Origin: Bin87 sp965262485
GTDB taxonomy: Bacteria > Chloroflexota > Dehalococcoidia > Lucifugimonadales > UBA3495
Assembly: GCA_965262485.1 (NCBI GenBank)
Contig: OZ253540.1
Coordinates: forward strand, 1,674,001-1,738,000
Length of the DNA: 64,000 bases
Reading direction: 5' to 3'
A model generated the notes under the pieces. The model was not told where the DNA came from. It worked only from the letters and a program-made list of their open reading frames with translations, and made no database searches. The stretch's first letter is position 1. Each line of letters opens with the position of its first letter. Below are positions 32,788-40,963 of this stretch, piece by piece. Both the position numbers and the translations under genes were made by a program.

Positions 32788-34593
32788 GTGCATTATCGGT
32801 TCAAACAAACCAAAGTATTATTATTCGGATCCCTGCTGCTCATCATGGCATTCGCAATTTCCTGCGGCGGAGCGGCTGAGGATTCTACGGACCCACAGCA
32901 GCCTGAGGTTGCCAGCGCCACTGAAACCGCCACGACTGGCGAATCTAGTGCATCGGTCGCCACTGAAACGGCCGCGCCCGGTGAATCCAGTGCGTCGGTC
33001 GCCACGGCCGTCCCTCAATCTACCCAGGAAAGTCCCGCAATGACCGAGCCCACCGTGGGCCGTCTCAGGATAGCCTTCACAGTTCCGCCCCAGGAAACCA
33101 ACCTCCCCTGGATCGGTGCCCGAAGCCTGCTCACCCAACTGAGCCCCATGTACGAGACGCTCCTCGACATCGACCCCGACACCGGCGAATTCATGCCGAT
33201 GTTGGCCACGCGCTGGGAAATGGCGCCAGATGGCAAGAGTTGGACTATGGACTTGCGGGAAGGGGTGATATTCCACTCCGAGTTTGGCGAATTCGATGCC
33301 CAGGACGTGGCGCACATGAGATCCCTCATGGGCCCCCAGGAAGGAAACCTCAACACGTTCCGCGATACTTGGGCCACCACGGTGAATAACGTAGAAATCG
33401 TTGACGACCATAGGGTTGTCTTCCAGCTGGATAAACCGGACCCTAGCCTGGATTTCTTCCTGTCACTGAGCGGGGACTTGGTCATGCTGAGCAAGAATCA
33501 GTGGGACCAGGAAGGTCAGGATGGCCTCGAGCAACGCCTGATCGGCACCGGCCCTTACGAATACCTGGAACGAGAGGTGGGCCAGTCTATTTCCTTTAGC
33601 CGGGTTCCTTATGAACACTGGCGCGTGCCCAACGCAGACTTCGAGGAGTTGGAGTTGGTGTGGGCCCCCGAGTCGGCGACACGCCTGGCGATGCTGCTGA
33701 CCGGCGAAGCTCACATGGCCGAACTGCCCCGGGACGTGCTGGCCCAAGCGGTGTCAAAGGGCATGGGTATCTCCCAGAGCGGTCTGGGCGCCATACTCAC
33801 CTGGCTCGTAATGGGCGGCCAGTATTACACAACTGGCGATGAGGCCTACGATGCCACAGTGCCTTACGCCCAGCCCGGCGAGAACGGTCGCCTGGTGCGT
33901 AAAGCCATGAACAAAGCCATCAGCCGGGACCAGATTAACGAATTCATCTTCAGGCAAGGCGGGACACCCATGCTGGTGCATGGCTACCACCCCACTCTGC
34001 CCGGCTGGAACCCGGAATGGGAAGACCGGTGGGAAGAAGAGTACGGCTACGATCCCGAGGCAGCGAAAGATTTGCTGGAGCAAGCCGGATACCCCGACGG
34101 CTTCAAGTTGAAGATGTACGGATCCCACACTCTGCCCGGCGTGCCGGAACTGCCTGACATCGCAGAAGCGGTGAGCATCTTCTGGACCGAGATCGGAATC
34201 GACGTCGAAATCGTGAGCCTGGAGTTCTCGGCGGTCCGTCCTCAATACCGGACCAAGCAATTCCAGGGCTTCACCGCTCCGTTCAGGACCGTGCGCCGAC
34301 CTCTGCAGGAACAGATCCGCATTTTCAATCTCCCTGATGGAGTGGTCCACCATTACGAATCTGACTCCGTCGTCGAGGCATGGAATGAGCTGTCGTTGAC
34401 CCTGGACCCAGCGGAACGAGACCGCCTGATCCGGGAGATTGGAAACGAGAAGTTTGACAACTATGAGACCATACCCCTGCTCTGGATATTTTTCCAGGTT
34501 GCGATCAACCCGGATGTAATAGCCGAGTACAAGTTCCCCGGAACGGCAGCCAGCAACTTCAGCCACCTGGAGACAATCAAGGCCGTCCGTTAA
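32788..34593 (+). CDS. Lipoprotein solute-binding protein (SBP_bac_5), copy 2
   Basis: This is a tandem duplicate of 30577-32382: same length (601 residues), the same GTG start and GGAGGAATCAATC ribosome region, and long runs of identical sequence. Scattered substitutions cluster in a few places, for example MVETLLDI against MYETLLDI, GVMYHS against GVIFHS, and FRELELVW against FEELELVW. The lipobox is FAISC. The changes near substrate-pocket positions could shift specificity, but I cannot tell. It has its own leader, as the duplication begins at the ribosome site and not further upstream. Confidence 0.93.
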   Translation: MHYRFKQTKVLLFGSLLLIMAFAISCGGAAEDSTDPQQPEVASATETATTGESSASVATETAAPGESSASVATAVPQSTQESPAMTEPTVGRLRIAFTVPPQETNLPWIGARSLLTQLSPMYETLLDIDPDTGEFMPMLATRWEMAPDGKSWTMDLREGVIFHSEFGEFDAQDVAHMRSLMGPQEGNLNTFRDTWATTVNNVEIVDDHRVVFQLDKPDPSLDFFLSLSGDLVMLSKNQWDQEGQDGLEQRLIGTGPYEYLEREVGQSISFSRVPYEHWRVPNADFEELELVWAPESATRLAMLLTGEAHMAELPRDVLAQAVSKGMGISQSGLGAILTWLVMGGQYYTTGDEAYDATVPYAQPGENGRLVRKAMNKAISRDQINEFIFRQGGTPMLVHGYHPTLPGWNPEWEDRWEEEYGYDPEAAKDLLEQAGYPDGFKLKMYGSHTLPGVPELPDIAEAVSIFWTEIGIDVEIVSLEFSAVRPQYRTKQFQGFTAPFRTVRRPLQEQIRIFNLPDGVVHHYESDSVVEAWNELSLTLDPAERDRLIREIGNEKFDNYETIPLLWIFFQVAINPDVIAEYKFPGTAASNFSHLETIKAVR

Positions 34594-34696
34594 TTGACTC
34601 ATCGCAACTCATTGGAAAACGAGCTAACCAAAGGTGAAGGTCTGATGCAAATCAGAAACGCAATTCTTCGAAATGCCCTTAGCCCTCTATAAACAT

Positions 34697-34736
34697 CCCG
34701 GGGAGGTTCGCACTGACCTGGCGTCGCCTCCCCGGG
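34697..34736 (+). terminator. Hairpin between binding-protein copies 2 and 3
   Basis: CCCGGGGAGG (34697-34706) pairs perfectly with CCTCCCCGGG (34727-34736) around a 20-nt loop. No U-tract follows. Its position mirrors the hairpin after copy 1, supporting an mRNA-stabilising or attenuating role. Confidence 0.65.
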
Positions 34737-34777
34737 CAGACCTATTCCCAACGACACCCAAAGGAGCCTAATTCATC

Positions 34778-36565
34778 ATGTTTCACCGGTTCAAAACACC
34801 AAGATTATTACTGTCCGCGGTTGCGCTGCTGGCCCTGGGGTTGATCGTCGGCTGCAGTTCCGCAGCTACCGACGAGCCGGCGTCGACCGTCGCACCACCG
34901 GACGCCGGCGCCGCGACGGAGCCGACTGCGACTGCGGCCGTCACCGAACCATCCGGCGGCCAGTCGACCGCAGCAACCCCTCAACCCACCGCTGCTGCCG
35001 CCGGGCCGGTGGAAGCCAAGGTGGATCGCCTGGTGATCGCATTCACCCAGCCGACTCACGAGACCAACATCCCCTGGTTCGGCGCCCGCACTATGTTGTC
35101 TCAGTTCAGCCCTATGACCGAGACCCTCATCGACCTGGCTCCGGCGACCGGGGAATACACGGCCAATCTGTCCACCAGTTGGGAAATGAGCCCCGATGGC
35201 AAGAACTGGACCCTGAATCTGCGGGAAGGTGTGCCCTTCCACTTCGGGTTTGGTGAGTTCACCGCCAAGGACGTAGTGCACAGCCGGGCGTTGATGGGGC
35301 AGGACGACGGCGTAAACACCCTGAACAGTGTGTGGCGCGAGACCGTGGACACGGTGGAAGTGGTGGACGATCATCAGGTCGTGTTCCGGCTCACAACATC
35401 GGAGCCGGACTTGGACTTTGCCCTCTCAATAGGGGGCGACCTGATGATGTTGAGCAAGGACCACTGGGACCAGGAGGGCCAGGACGGTCTGGAGCAACGG
35501 GTAGTGGGCACCGGAGCGTACCAGTATCTTGAACGGAAGGTTGGCCAATCCATCCTGTTCGAGCGGGCGTCCGATGAACACTGGCGCGTAGGACGCGGCG
35601 ACTTCAACGAGATTCAGCAGGTTTTCGTTCCCGAGGCGGCCACCCGCCTGGCCATGCTGCTGGCTGAGGAGGCCCACGTGGCGGCGCTGCCCCGCGATGG
35701 TCTAACCCAGGCCGCAGATAAAGGTATGAAGATCATCAACAGCGGAATCGGCGGCCTCCACACTATGTTCCTCTTCGGCGGTCTATACTTCACCAGTGGT
35801 GACGAGGCCTATGACCCCTCGATTCCGTGGGCGGCCCCCGGTGAGAAAGGCCGTCTGGTTCGGCAGGCTCTGAACAAGGCGATTAACCGGGATGAGATCA
35901 ACGAGTTCATTTTCAAGGGAGGTGGCGCCCCTTACCGCGTTGTTGACTACCACCCCACCATGCCCGGCTGGAATCCGGAGTGGGACGAGCGTTGGGAGGA
36001 GGAATATGGTTTTGATCCCGACCAGTCCATGGAGTTACTAGCCCAGGCCGGCTACCCCGACGGTTTCAAGATGAAGATATACGGCGCTCACACTCTGCCA
36101 GGGGTGCCGGAAATGCCGGATATGGCGGAAGCCCTGAGCATCTATTTCACCCAGATTGGCATAGATGTGGAAATAGTGAGCGTTGAGTTCAGCGTGGTGC
36201 GCAACCAATTCCGCAACAAGCTGGATAACGAGTTCGTGTATCCCCTGAGAAGTAGTCGCCGGCCATTGCAGCAGCAAATCCGGGTCCACAATCTCCCCGC
36301 TCCCTTTGGAGTAGCACATTTCTACGAAAGCGATTTGATTCTGGAAAAGTACGATGAGTTAACCCGGACCCTGGACCTGGTGGAACGAGACCGCATCTTC
36401 CGGGAAATTGGAAACCACAAATTCGACAACTTTGCATCCATGCCACTCCATTGGCTCTACATCCAAATGGCGGTGAACCCGGAAATAGTGGCCGAATACA
36501 ACTTCCCTGGAACGGCTGGTTGGAATTTCAGCCACATGGAGACCATTAAAGCCGTGCCTAAATAG
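34778..36565 (+). CDS. Lipoprotein solute-binding protein (SBP_bac_5), divergent copy 3
   Basis: The 595-residue protein is a diverged paralogue of the two upstream genes. The signal LLLSAVALLALGLIVGC ends in a lipobox cysteine and is followed by a Pro/Thr/Ala-rich linker. The body keeps the family plan: LSTSWEMSPDGKNWTLNLREGVPFHFGFGEFTAKDVVHSRALM, VRQALNKAINRDEINEFIF and YHPTMPGWNPEWDERWEEEYGFDP. Pocket-region residues differ more than between copies 1 and 2, so it may bind a different ligand through the same permeases. ATG 34778 follows AAAGGAG. A strong terminator follows the gene. Confidence 0.93.
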   Translation: MFHRFKTPRLLLSAVALLALGLIVGCSSAATDEPASTVAPPDAGAATEPTATAAVTEPSGGQSTAATPQPTAAAAGPVEAKVDRLVIAFTQPTHETNIPWFGARTMLSQFSPMTETLIDLAPATGEYTANLSTSWEMSPDGKNWTLNLREGVPFHFGFGEFTAKDVVHSRALMGQDDGVNTLNSVWRETVDTVEVVDDHQVVFRLTTSEPDLDFALSIGGDLMMLSKDHWDQEGQDGLEQRVVGTGAYQYLERKVGQSILFERASDEHWRVGRGDFNEIQQVFVPEAATRLAMLLAEEAHVAALPRDGLTQAADKGMKIINSGIGGLHTMFLFGGLYFTSGDEAYDPSIPWAAPGEKGRLVRQALNKAINRDEINEFIFKGGGAPYRVVDYHPTMPGWNPEWDERWEEEYGFDPDQSMELLAQAGYPDGFKMKIYGAHTLPGVPEMPDMAEALSIYFTQIGIDVEIVSVEFSVVRNQFRNKLDNEFVYPLRSSRRPLQQQIRVHNLPAPFGVAHFYESDLILEKYDELTRTLDLVERDRIFREIGNHKFDNFASMPLHWLYIQMAVNPEIVAEYNFPGTAGWNFSHMETIKAVPK

Positions 36566-36608
36566 ACCCTCGCCCGTTTTCGGCTCCGGGTTACACGCGC
36601 AACCCAAG

Positions 36609-36645
36609 GACAAAACGACTCCTGAGGTTCAGGGGTCGTTTTGTC
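36609..36645 (+). terminator. Rho-independent-type terminator after the ABC importer operon
   Basis: GACAAAACGACTCCT (36609-36623) pairs with AGGGGTCGTTTTGTC (36631-36645, one G-U pair) around a 7-nt loop. The descending arm contains the T-run. It ends the importer transcript. Confidence 0.8.
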
Positions 36646-36817
36646 GTTATTGATTCGTGCCGTTGGCGATTCCCCCCGGATGTTGGTTTACTGAAACGAT
36701 TGATCGCGTCCGCCGCAGATCGATGGCGGGACGCCCGGCGGTCGACGCCCACACCTGGGTATCTAAAATCGACATTGAGAGACGGGGTCGGCCAACCATC
36801 CTGGCCCATTCAAGTTG

Positions 36818-36943
36818 GGAATCTCGTCGCCGTAGCAATGGTGGTTTGTCGCCGTGTGTTCAACCTCAACGAGATTGCCACGTCGCTGTGCTCCTCGCAA
36901 TGACAGCAGGCCGGTTTGGATTGACAAAGTGGGTACGCGTCAG
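36818..36943. repeat. Dispersed palindromic repeat, left-truncated copy
   Basis: It keeps GGAATCTCGTCGCCGTAGC, GAGATTGCCACGTCGCTG, CTCGCAATGACA and the right end GGGTACGCGTCAG (36931-36943), but lacks the left terminal repeat and the left GTCATTGCGAG arm. The tail CAGGCCGGTTTGGATTGACAAA is shared with the copy at 40637-40805. Confidence 0.8.
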
Positions 36944-37079
36944 AGTCTATGTGCGTTTGTGTTAGTCATCGATTTTGGGTACATTATGGGCGCCCGCTCC
37001 ACCGCCTCCGCGGCTAGCGCGCAGAAAAAGTTAATCGTGTTGAACACTTAATAATACGCAAGCCCGAGGAGGAACCCGA

Positions 37080-38243
37080 ATGGCGGACACGCCTCTGTTC
37101 CCAGTAACCGTGGTCGGGAGCTGGCCCCGCTCCACTGAATTGGTGCGCGCCCTGCGCAGCAAGGAAGCCGGCGACATCACTTTGGCTGAGTTTAATCAGG
37201 TGGCTGACGGCGAAGTCCTGGCTTGCATCCGCGCTCAGGAAGAAGCCGGAGTGGACATCCTCAGCGACGGGGAACAACGCCGCGATAATTTCTACTCGTT
37301 TGCGGTGGACAAACTCACCGGTATGCAACTGATGAAGGTTTCGGAGCTGTTGGACTACTCCAAAGATCGCGCCCGCATGGAAGAGGTTCTTAGAGCCCTG
37401 GACGTGCCATCCTTCGCCATCAAAAGCCCCATCGTTGTTGATCGCATCGGCAAGCGGCAGGGGTTGGCCCAGGATGAATTGGCCTTCATGCGCGAGCACA
37501 CCGACCGGGCGATCAAAATTCCTCTGCCTGGCCCCTACATGCTGACCCGATCCAGCTGGTTTGAGGGGTTGTCTGACCGGGTGTACCCAAATCCTGAAGA
37601 CTTGGCCGAAGACGTGGTTGCCATCCTCCGGGATGAAATCATCGCCCTCCGCGACCAGGGCTGTGACTTTGTCCAGTTGGACGAACCCATCCTGAGTCAG
37701 GTGGTATTCGGTGAGGAAAGCACCGAGACATTCATGTGCGCTGCCTTGCCCAACCGTCGCGACCCCACCGATGAGCTGGAATTCGCGGTGCGGTTGATGA
37801 ACGAGACCACCGAGGGCATCACCGGCATCAAAACCGGCGTCCACATCTGTCGGGGCAACTGGAGCCGCCGCGAAGATGTGCTGTTGACCGGCAACTATGG
37901 ACCAATGCTCCCCTACCTCACACAGATGAACATTGATCAGCTTGTCCTGGAGTGCGCCACCCCCCGCGCCGGCGAGATGGAAGTCTTCAAGGAATACAGC
38001 AACGAAAAAGAAATCGGTTTCGGCGTGGTCAATCCCCGCACCGACGACATCGAACCACCGGAGCAGATCGTTGCCCGCGTCAAGGAACTGCTGCAATACT
38101 TCGATCCCGAAAAGATTTTCCTGAACCCCGACTGCGGTTTCGGCACCTTCGCTGAACGGAACGTCAATACCCACGAAATGGCCGCCAGGAAAATGAAAGT
38201 GATCGCCCAGGCAGCCGAGCTGCTCAGGGCCGAATATCAGTAA
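37080..38243 (+). CDS. MetE C-terminal-domain methyltransferase-like protein
   Basis: The 387 residues match the C-terminal catalytic barrel of cobalamin-independent methionine synthase (MetE), without the N-terminal half. The start TVVGSWPRSTEL, the GVDILSDGEQRRDNF segment, GCDFVQLDEPILS, the zinc-site strands GVHICRGN and NPDCGFGTF are in order. Stand-alone MetE-like proteins include archaeal-type methionine synthases and methyltransferases of unrelated thiols or epoxyalkane-CoM chemistry; the exact substrate is open. ATG 37080 follows GAGGAGGA. An OsmC and a rhodanese gene follow, so a sulfur-metabolism role is plausible by context. Confidence 0.88.
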   Translation: MADTPLFPVTVVGSWPRSTELVRALRSKEAGDITLAEFNQVADGEVLACIRAQEEAGVDILSDGEQRRDNFYSFAVDKLTGMQLMKVSELLDYSKDRARMEEVLRALDVPSFAIKSPIVVDRIGKRQGLAQDELAFMREHTDRAIKIPLPGPYMLTRSSWFEGLSDRVYPNPEDLAEDVVAILRDEIIALRDQGCDFVQLDEPILSQVVFGEESTETFMCAALPNRRDPTDELEFAVRLMNETTEGITGIKTGVHICRGNWSRREDVLLTGNYGPMLPYLTQMNIDQLVLECATPRAGEMEVFKEYSNEKEIGFGVVNPRTDDIEPPEQIVARVKELLQYFDPEKIFLNPDCGFGTFAERNVNTHEMAARKMKVIAQAAELLRAEYQ

Positions 38244-38299
38244 GCTAAACGACCCGCTATCCTCACCAAGCGCCTACGAACCGAATAGAGGAACTGAAC

Positions 38300-38833
38300 A
38301 TGACACAAGAAGGAAACCTCAACGGGTTGCCCCGAGAAAAACTCACCGAAGTGCTCGACTCCTTCCGCGACCCGGATGTGTTCAACGCCGTAACCGGCCC
38401 CTGGAAATCGCGGGTAGTCTGGCAGGATGGGATGCGCGCTCGCGCCTATATGCGAAACCACCAGGTGGACATGGACGAACCCGGCGACCTCACCGCTACC
38501 GACGTGGCCGCCAGCGCCCACGAACAACTGCTGTCTGCCATCGGTAGTTGCATGACCGTTGGCTTTGTGGTCAACGCCACCAAACAGGGCGTTCGCATTC
38601 ACGACCTCGAAGTGGCGGTAGAAGGCTATTTCGACAACATTCGCAAGTGGGCTGGCGTCGAAGACGAAGGAAACCCGGGTTACGGGAAAATCTCGGCAAA
38701 GTGCTTCGTGCGCGCCGATGCCGATGCGGAAACCTTGCGCGAAATTTGGCGCCTGGCAGTGGAAGGCTCTCCCGTTACTCAATCGGTGGCCAACGCAACG
38801 GCGGTCGAGACTGACTTTGAAGCGATCGGTTAA
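38300..38833 (+). CDS. OsmC-family protein with a single family cysteine
   Basis: The 177-residue protein has the OsmC fold: ATDVAASAHEQLLSAIGSCMTVGFVVNATKQGVRIHDLEVAVEG contains the first conserved cysteine in the long helix. OsmC/Ohr peroxidases use a second cysteine in a 'CPV' motif near the C-terminus. Here the equivalent segment is EGSPVTQSVANA, with serine, so it is unlikely to be a typical two-cysteine hydroperoxide reductase. ATG 38300 follows AGAGGAA. Its TAA overlaps the rhodanese ATG by one base, so the two are coupled. Confidence 0.88.
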   Translation: MTQEGNLNGLPREKLTEVLDSFRDPDVFNAVTGPWKSRVVWQDGMRARAYMRNHQVDMDEPGDLTATDVAASAHEQLLSAIGSCMTVGFVVNATKQGVRIHDLEVAVEGYFDNIRKWAGVEDEGNPGYGKISAKCFVRADADAETLREIWRLAVEGSPVTQSVANATAVETDFEAIG

Positions 38834-39606
38834 TGGCCACTTTCGTCTCTCCTGACTGGGTCGCCGACCACATCGGCCGGCCGGGGTACCTGATCATCGA
38901 TCCCCGGTCGGCAATGCGCTACCTGATGGGTCATCTTAAGGGAGCCGTCAGTGTACCGTTCAAAAAACTGCAAACGCCGGACGGATCCCTCGAAACGCCG
39001 GATCAACTCGCCACCGTGCTCGGTCAAGCGGGCCTGGGCGACGATGTTATCCCGGTACTCTACGACCACCAGGATGGCCGCAACGCCGCCATGGCAGCCT
39101 GGGCGATGGAATATCTGGGCCGAGCAGACGTCCACATCATGGACCTGCTCTACGACGCCTGGAAGGACTCGGGCCGCGAGGTGCTTTACCGACCCGTACC
39201 CACCGAACCCAAACCTTTCACCTCGCGCCTCAACCCAGCCGCGCGCGCCGCGTTGGAAGACGTAGCCAGCCCCGGCGGCGCGATACTTCTGGATGCCCGG
39301 TCTGCCGAGGAATTTCGCGGCGAAGTGGAAATGGACCATCGCCCGGGCCACATCCCCGGCGCGGTCAACCTTCCGCACTCCGAGATGGTCGGGGAAGCTG
39401 GCAAATTTCTCATCGACCCGCCGGCGCTGCACCGGCGGTTGGCCGCTCTGGGCATAACTACTCAGGATACAGTGGTGGCCTACTGCCGCAGCGGGGTCCG
39501 AGCCTCACTCACCTATCTTGCCATGAAGCAGGCCGGTTATAACGTCCGCCTCTACGACGGGTCATATGCCGAATGGATGGACAGCGATCACCCCGTAGCC
39601 CTCTGA
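38833..39606 (+). CDS. Two-domain sulfurtransferase (rhodanese)
   Basis: The 257-residue protein has two rhodanese domains. The first begins VSPDWVADHIGRPGYLIIDPRSAMRYLMGHLKGAVSVP and carries no active cysteine. The second holds VAYCRSGVRAS with the persulfide cysteine C218 in a six-residue loop CRSGVR, as in thiosulfate or 3-mercaptopyruvate sulfurtransferases. It moves sulfane sulfur to a thiol acceptor. The start overlaps the OsmC stop (TAATG), so the two products are made together, which suggests that they handle the same low-molecular-weight thiol or persulfide. Confidence 0.92.
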   Translation: MATFVSPDWVADHIGRPGYLIIDPRSAMRYLMGHLKGAVSVPFKKLQTPDGSLETPDQLATVLGQAGLGDDVIPVLYDHQDGRNAAMAAWAMEYLGRADVHIMDLLYDAWKDSGREVLYRPVPTEPKPFTSRLNPAARAALEDVASPGGAILLDARSAEEFRGEVEMDHRPGHIPGAVNLPHSEMVGEAGKFLIDPPALHRRLAALGITTQDTVVAYCRSGVRASLTYLAMKQAGYNVRLYDGSYAEWMDSDHPVAL

Positions 39607-39720
39607 GATCCTTTTCGACTGATTTGCCAGAACGGGCCGGCGGCGGCATCATCGTGGGATATAAGAGCTTGGCAGCCCCCACGTTCTTTGGTCTGGCGGG
39701 CGATCTATCCCGAGGGCGAT

Positions 39721-40554
39721 CTATCCCGCGGAAGGCGCTTGCAGCATTGGCCACAACTGGTGGGCAGTCTCGCCCATGATCCAATTGCGGTCGTCGTCGG
39801 AAAGCCAGGGCAGGGCCGTCTGGCCGAGCTGTACCTGGCCGATGTACCCACCTTCACGCGACGAAGGGAAATTGGAGCCCCACATCACACGCCGCGGTGT
39901 GAATGCCTCAATTACACGCCTGAAGAGATCCCGCTCCGGCGCGGTCAGGTCGGCGTAAGGGCCGAGACTGGTGCTGGAAATACGCAGGTAGGCGTTGGGC
40001 AGCTGGGCCAGGGTTTCCAGGGCGGTAGTCATACCGGCCTTGTCCCCGGCGCCGCTCCAGCCAGCGAAGTGGTCTGGGGCGAAGATCACGTTGGGGTGCC
40101 GGGCGCCCACGTTCCGCATCCGCTCAACCTTGTCCGGCTGGCCGCCACCGCCGATGGAGATCGGCACGCCGAGGGCCTCGGCCCGCTGCCACAGAGAGTC
40201 GCAGCGAGGATCGTCGGGCTCGGCCTGACTCTGGAGTCGCACGCCCGTCATGCCGCGCTCGTTCACCCAATACGACAGCAAGTCTGCGGCATCGGACGCA
40301 GCCGGATCCAGGATCCCCACCGCCACGGTGCGGGGAGCATACTGCAGGGCGCTGTCGCACTGGTAGGCGTTGTCAAGACTGTAGGTGCCGTTGGGCTGAA
40401 CCAGGGTTGCGCACTCCACACCGGCCTGGTCCATCTCGGCGATCAAGTCCTCAACGTCGTTGCTGACCTCGGTGGACCATCCTCGCGCGCCGGGGTCAAG
40501 CGGGTGCTTGACCTTGTCGCTGCTGACCACATACGTATGGGTGTCGATGATCAT
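39721..40554 (-). CDS. Amidohydrolase-2-family TIM-barrel protein with altered metal ligands
   Basis: The 277-residue protein shows the amidohydrolase-2 (decarboxylase-like) order: MIIDTHTYV at the N-terminus, the strand SISIGGGGQ-like VPISIGGGGQPDKV, FAPDHFAGW (metal or catalytic His) and RVMWGSNFPSS near the end. The usual first motif HxH is HTY here, and the terminal aspartate of GSDxP is asparagine. Metal binding may therefore be lost or changed. The start is ATG 40554 with AGGAG upstream; an extension to 40710 would only translate the dispersed repeat. It lies alone on the minus strand. Confidence 0.8.
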   Translation of the reverse strand: MIIDTHTYVVSSDKVKHPLDPGARGWSTEVSNDVEDLIAEMDQAGVECATLVQPNGTYSLDNAYQCDSALQYAPRTVAVGILDPAASDAADLLSYWVNERGMTGVRLQSQAEPDDPRCDSLWQRAEALGVPISIGGGGQPDKVERMRNVGARHPNVIFAPDHFAGWSGAGDKAGMTTALETLAQLPNAYLRISSTSLGPYADLTAPERDLFRRVIEAFTPRRVMWGSNFPSSREGGYIGQVQLGQTALPWLSDDDRNWIMGETAHQLWPMLQAPSAG

Positions 40555-40636
40555 GGGCAAAACTCCTGGAGGGACTGCATCGAACGGAATGCCGAAGTTT
40601 AGCACACCGCTCAGGGCGATGAAACCAGCAACGGGA

Positions 40637-40805
40637 CTCATGCGCACCCACCTTAATCCGTCATTGCGAGGAGCGCAGCGACGTGGCAATCTCGTTGAGG
40701 TTGAACACACGTCGGCAATCCACCATTGCTACGGCGACGAGTTTGCCACGCTGCGCTCGCAATGACAGCAGGCCAGTTTGGATTGACAAAACGGGTACGC
40801 GTGAG
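40637..40805. repeat. Dispersed palindromic repeat, full 169-bp copy
   Basis: The ends CTCATGCGCACCC (40637-40649) and GGGTACGCGTGAG (40793-40805) are inverted. Inside are GTCATTGCGAGGAGCGCAGC with GACGTGGCAATCTCG, and the complementary arm GACGAGTTTGCCACG with CTGCGCTCGCAATGAC. This uninterrupted copy is the closest to the target that the IS110 element entered. It separates the divergent amidohydrolase and MFS genes. Confidence 0.87.
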
Positions 40806-40963
40806 CGCGAAAGCAGGATTGACCACGCACCAAAACCTTGAACCGGAAACAAACGGGTAATGCGAGACGGCTCTGTTAGAGTACAGGCGAACACGGTGTC
40901 CCGGCCACCAGCCAAACCGGTACCCGACACTTTGATACGAAAGACCAGGTAAGAGTCCTATTG

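Larger units (their letters stand above)
36566..37079. other. Intergenic region (514 bp) with terminator and repeat copy
   Basis: The region contains the terminator at 36609-36645 and a truncated dispersed repeat at 36818-36943. The last 130 bp before the MetE-like gene show no riboswitch-like structure that I can recognise and no clear promoter. No gene is supported. Confidence 0.6.

Noticed and set aside
36950..37079. Possible SAM or cobalamin riboswitch before the MetE-like gene
   Set aside because: I could not find the conserved helices or boxes of either class; only a short GC-rich patch is present.
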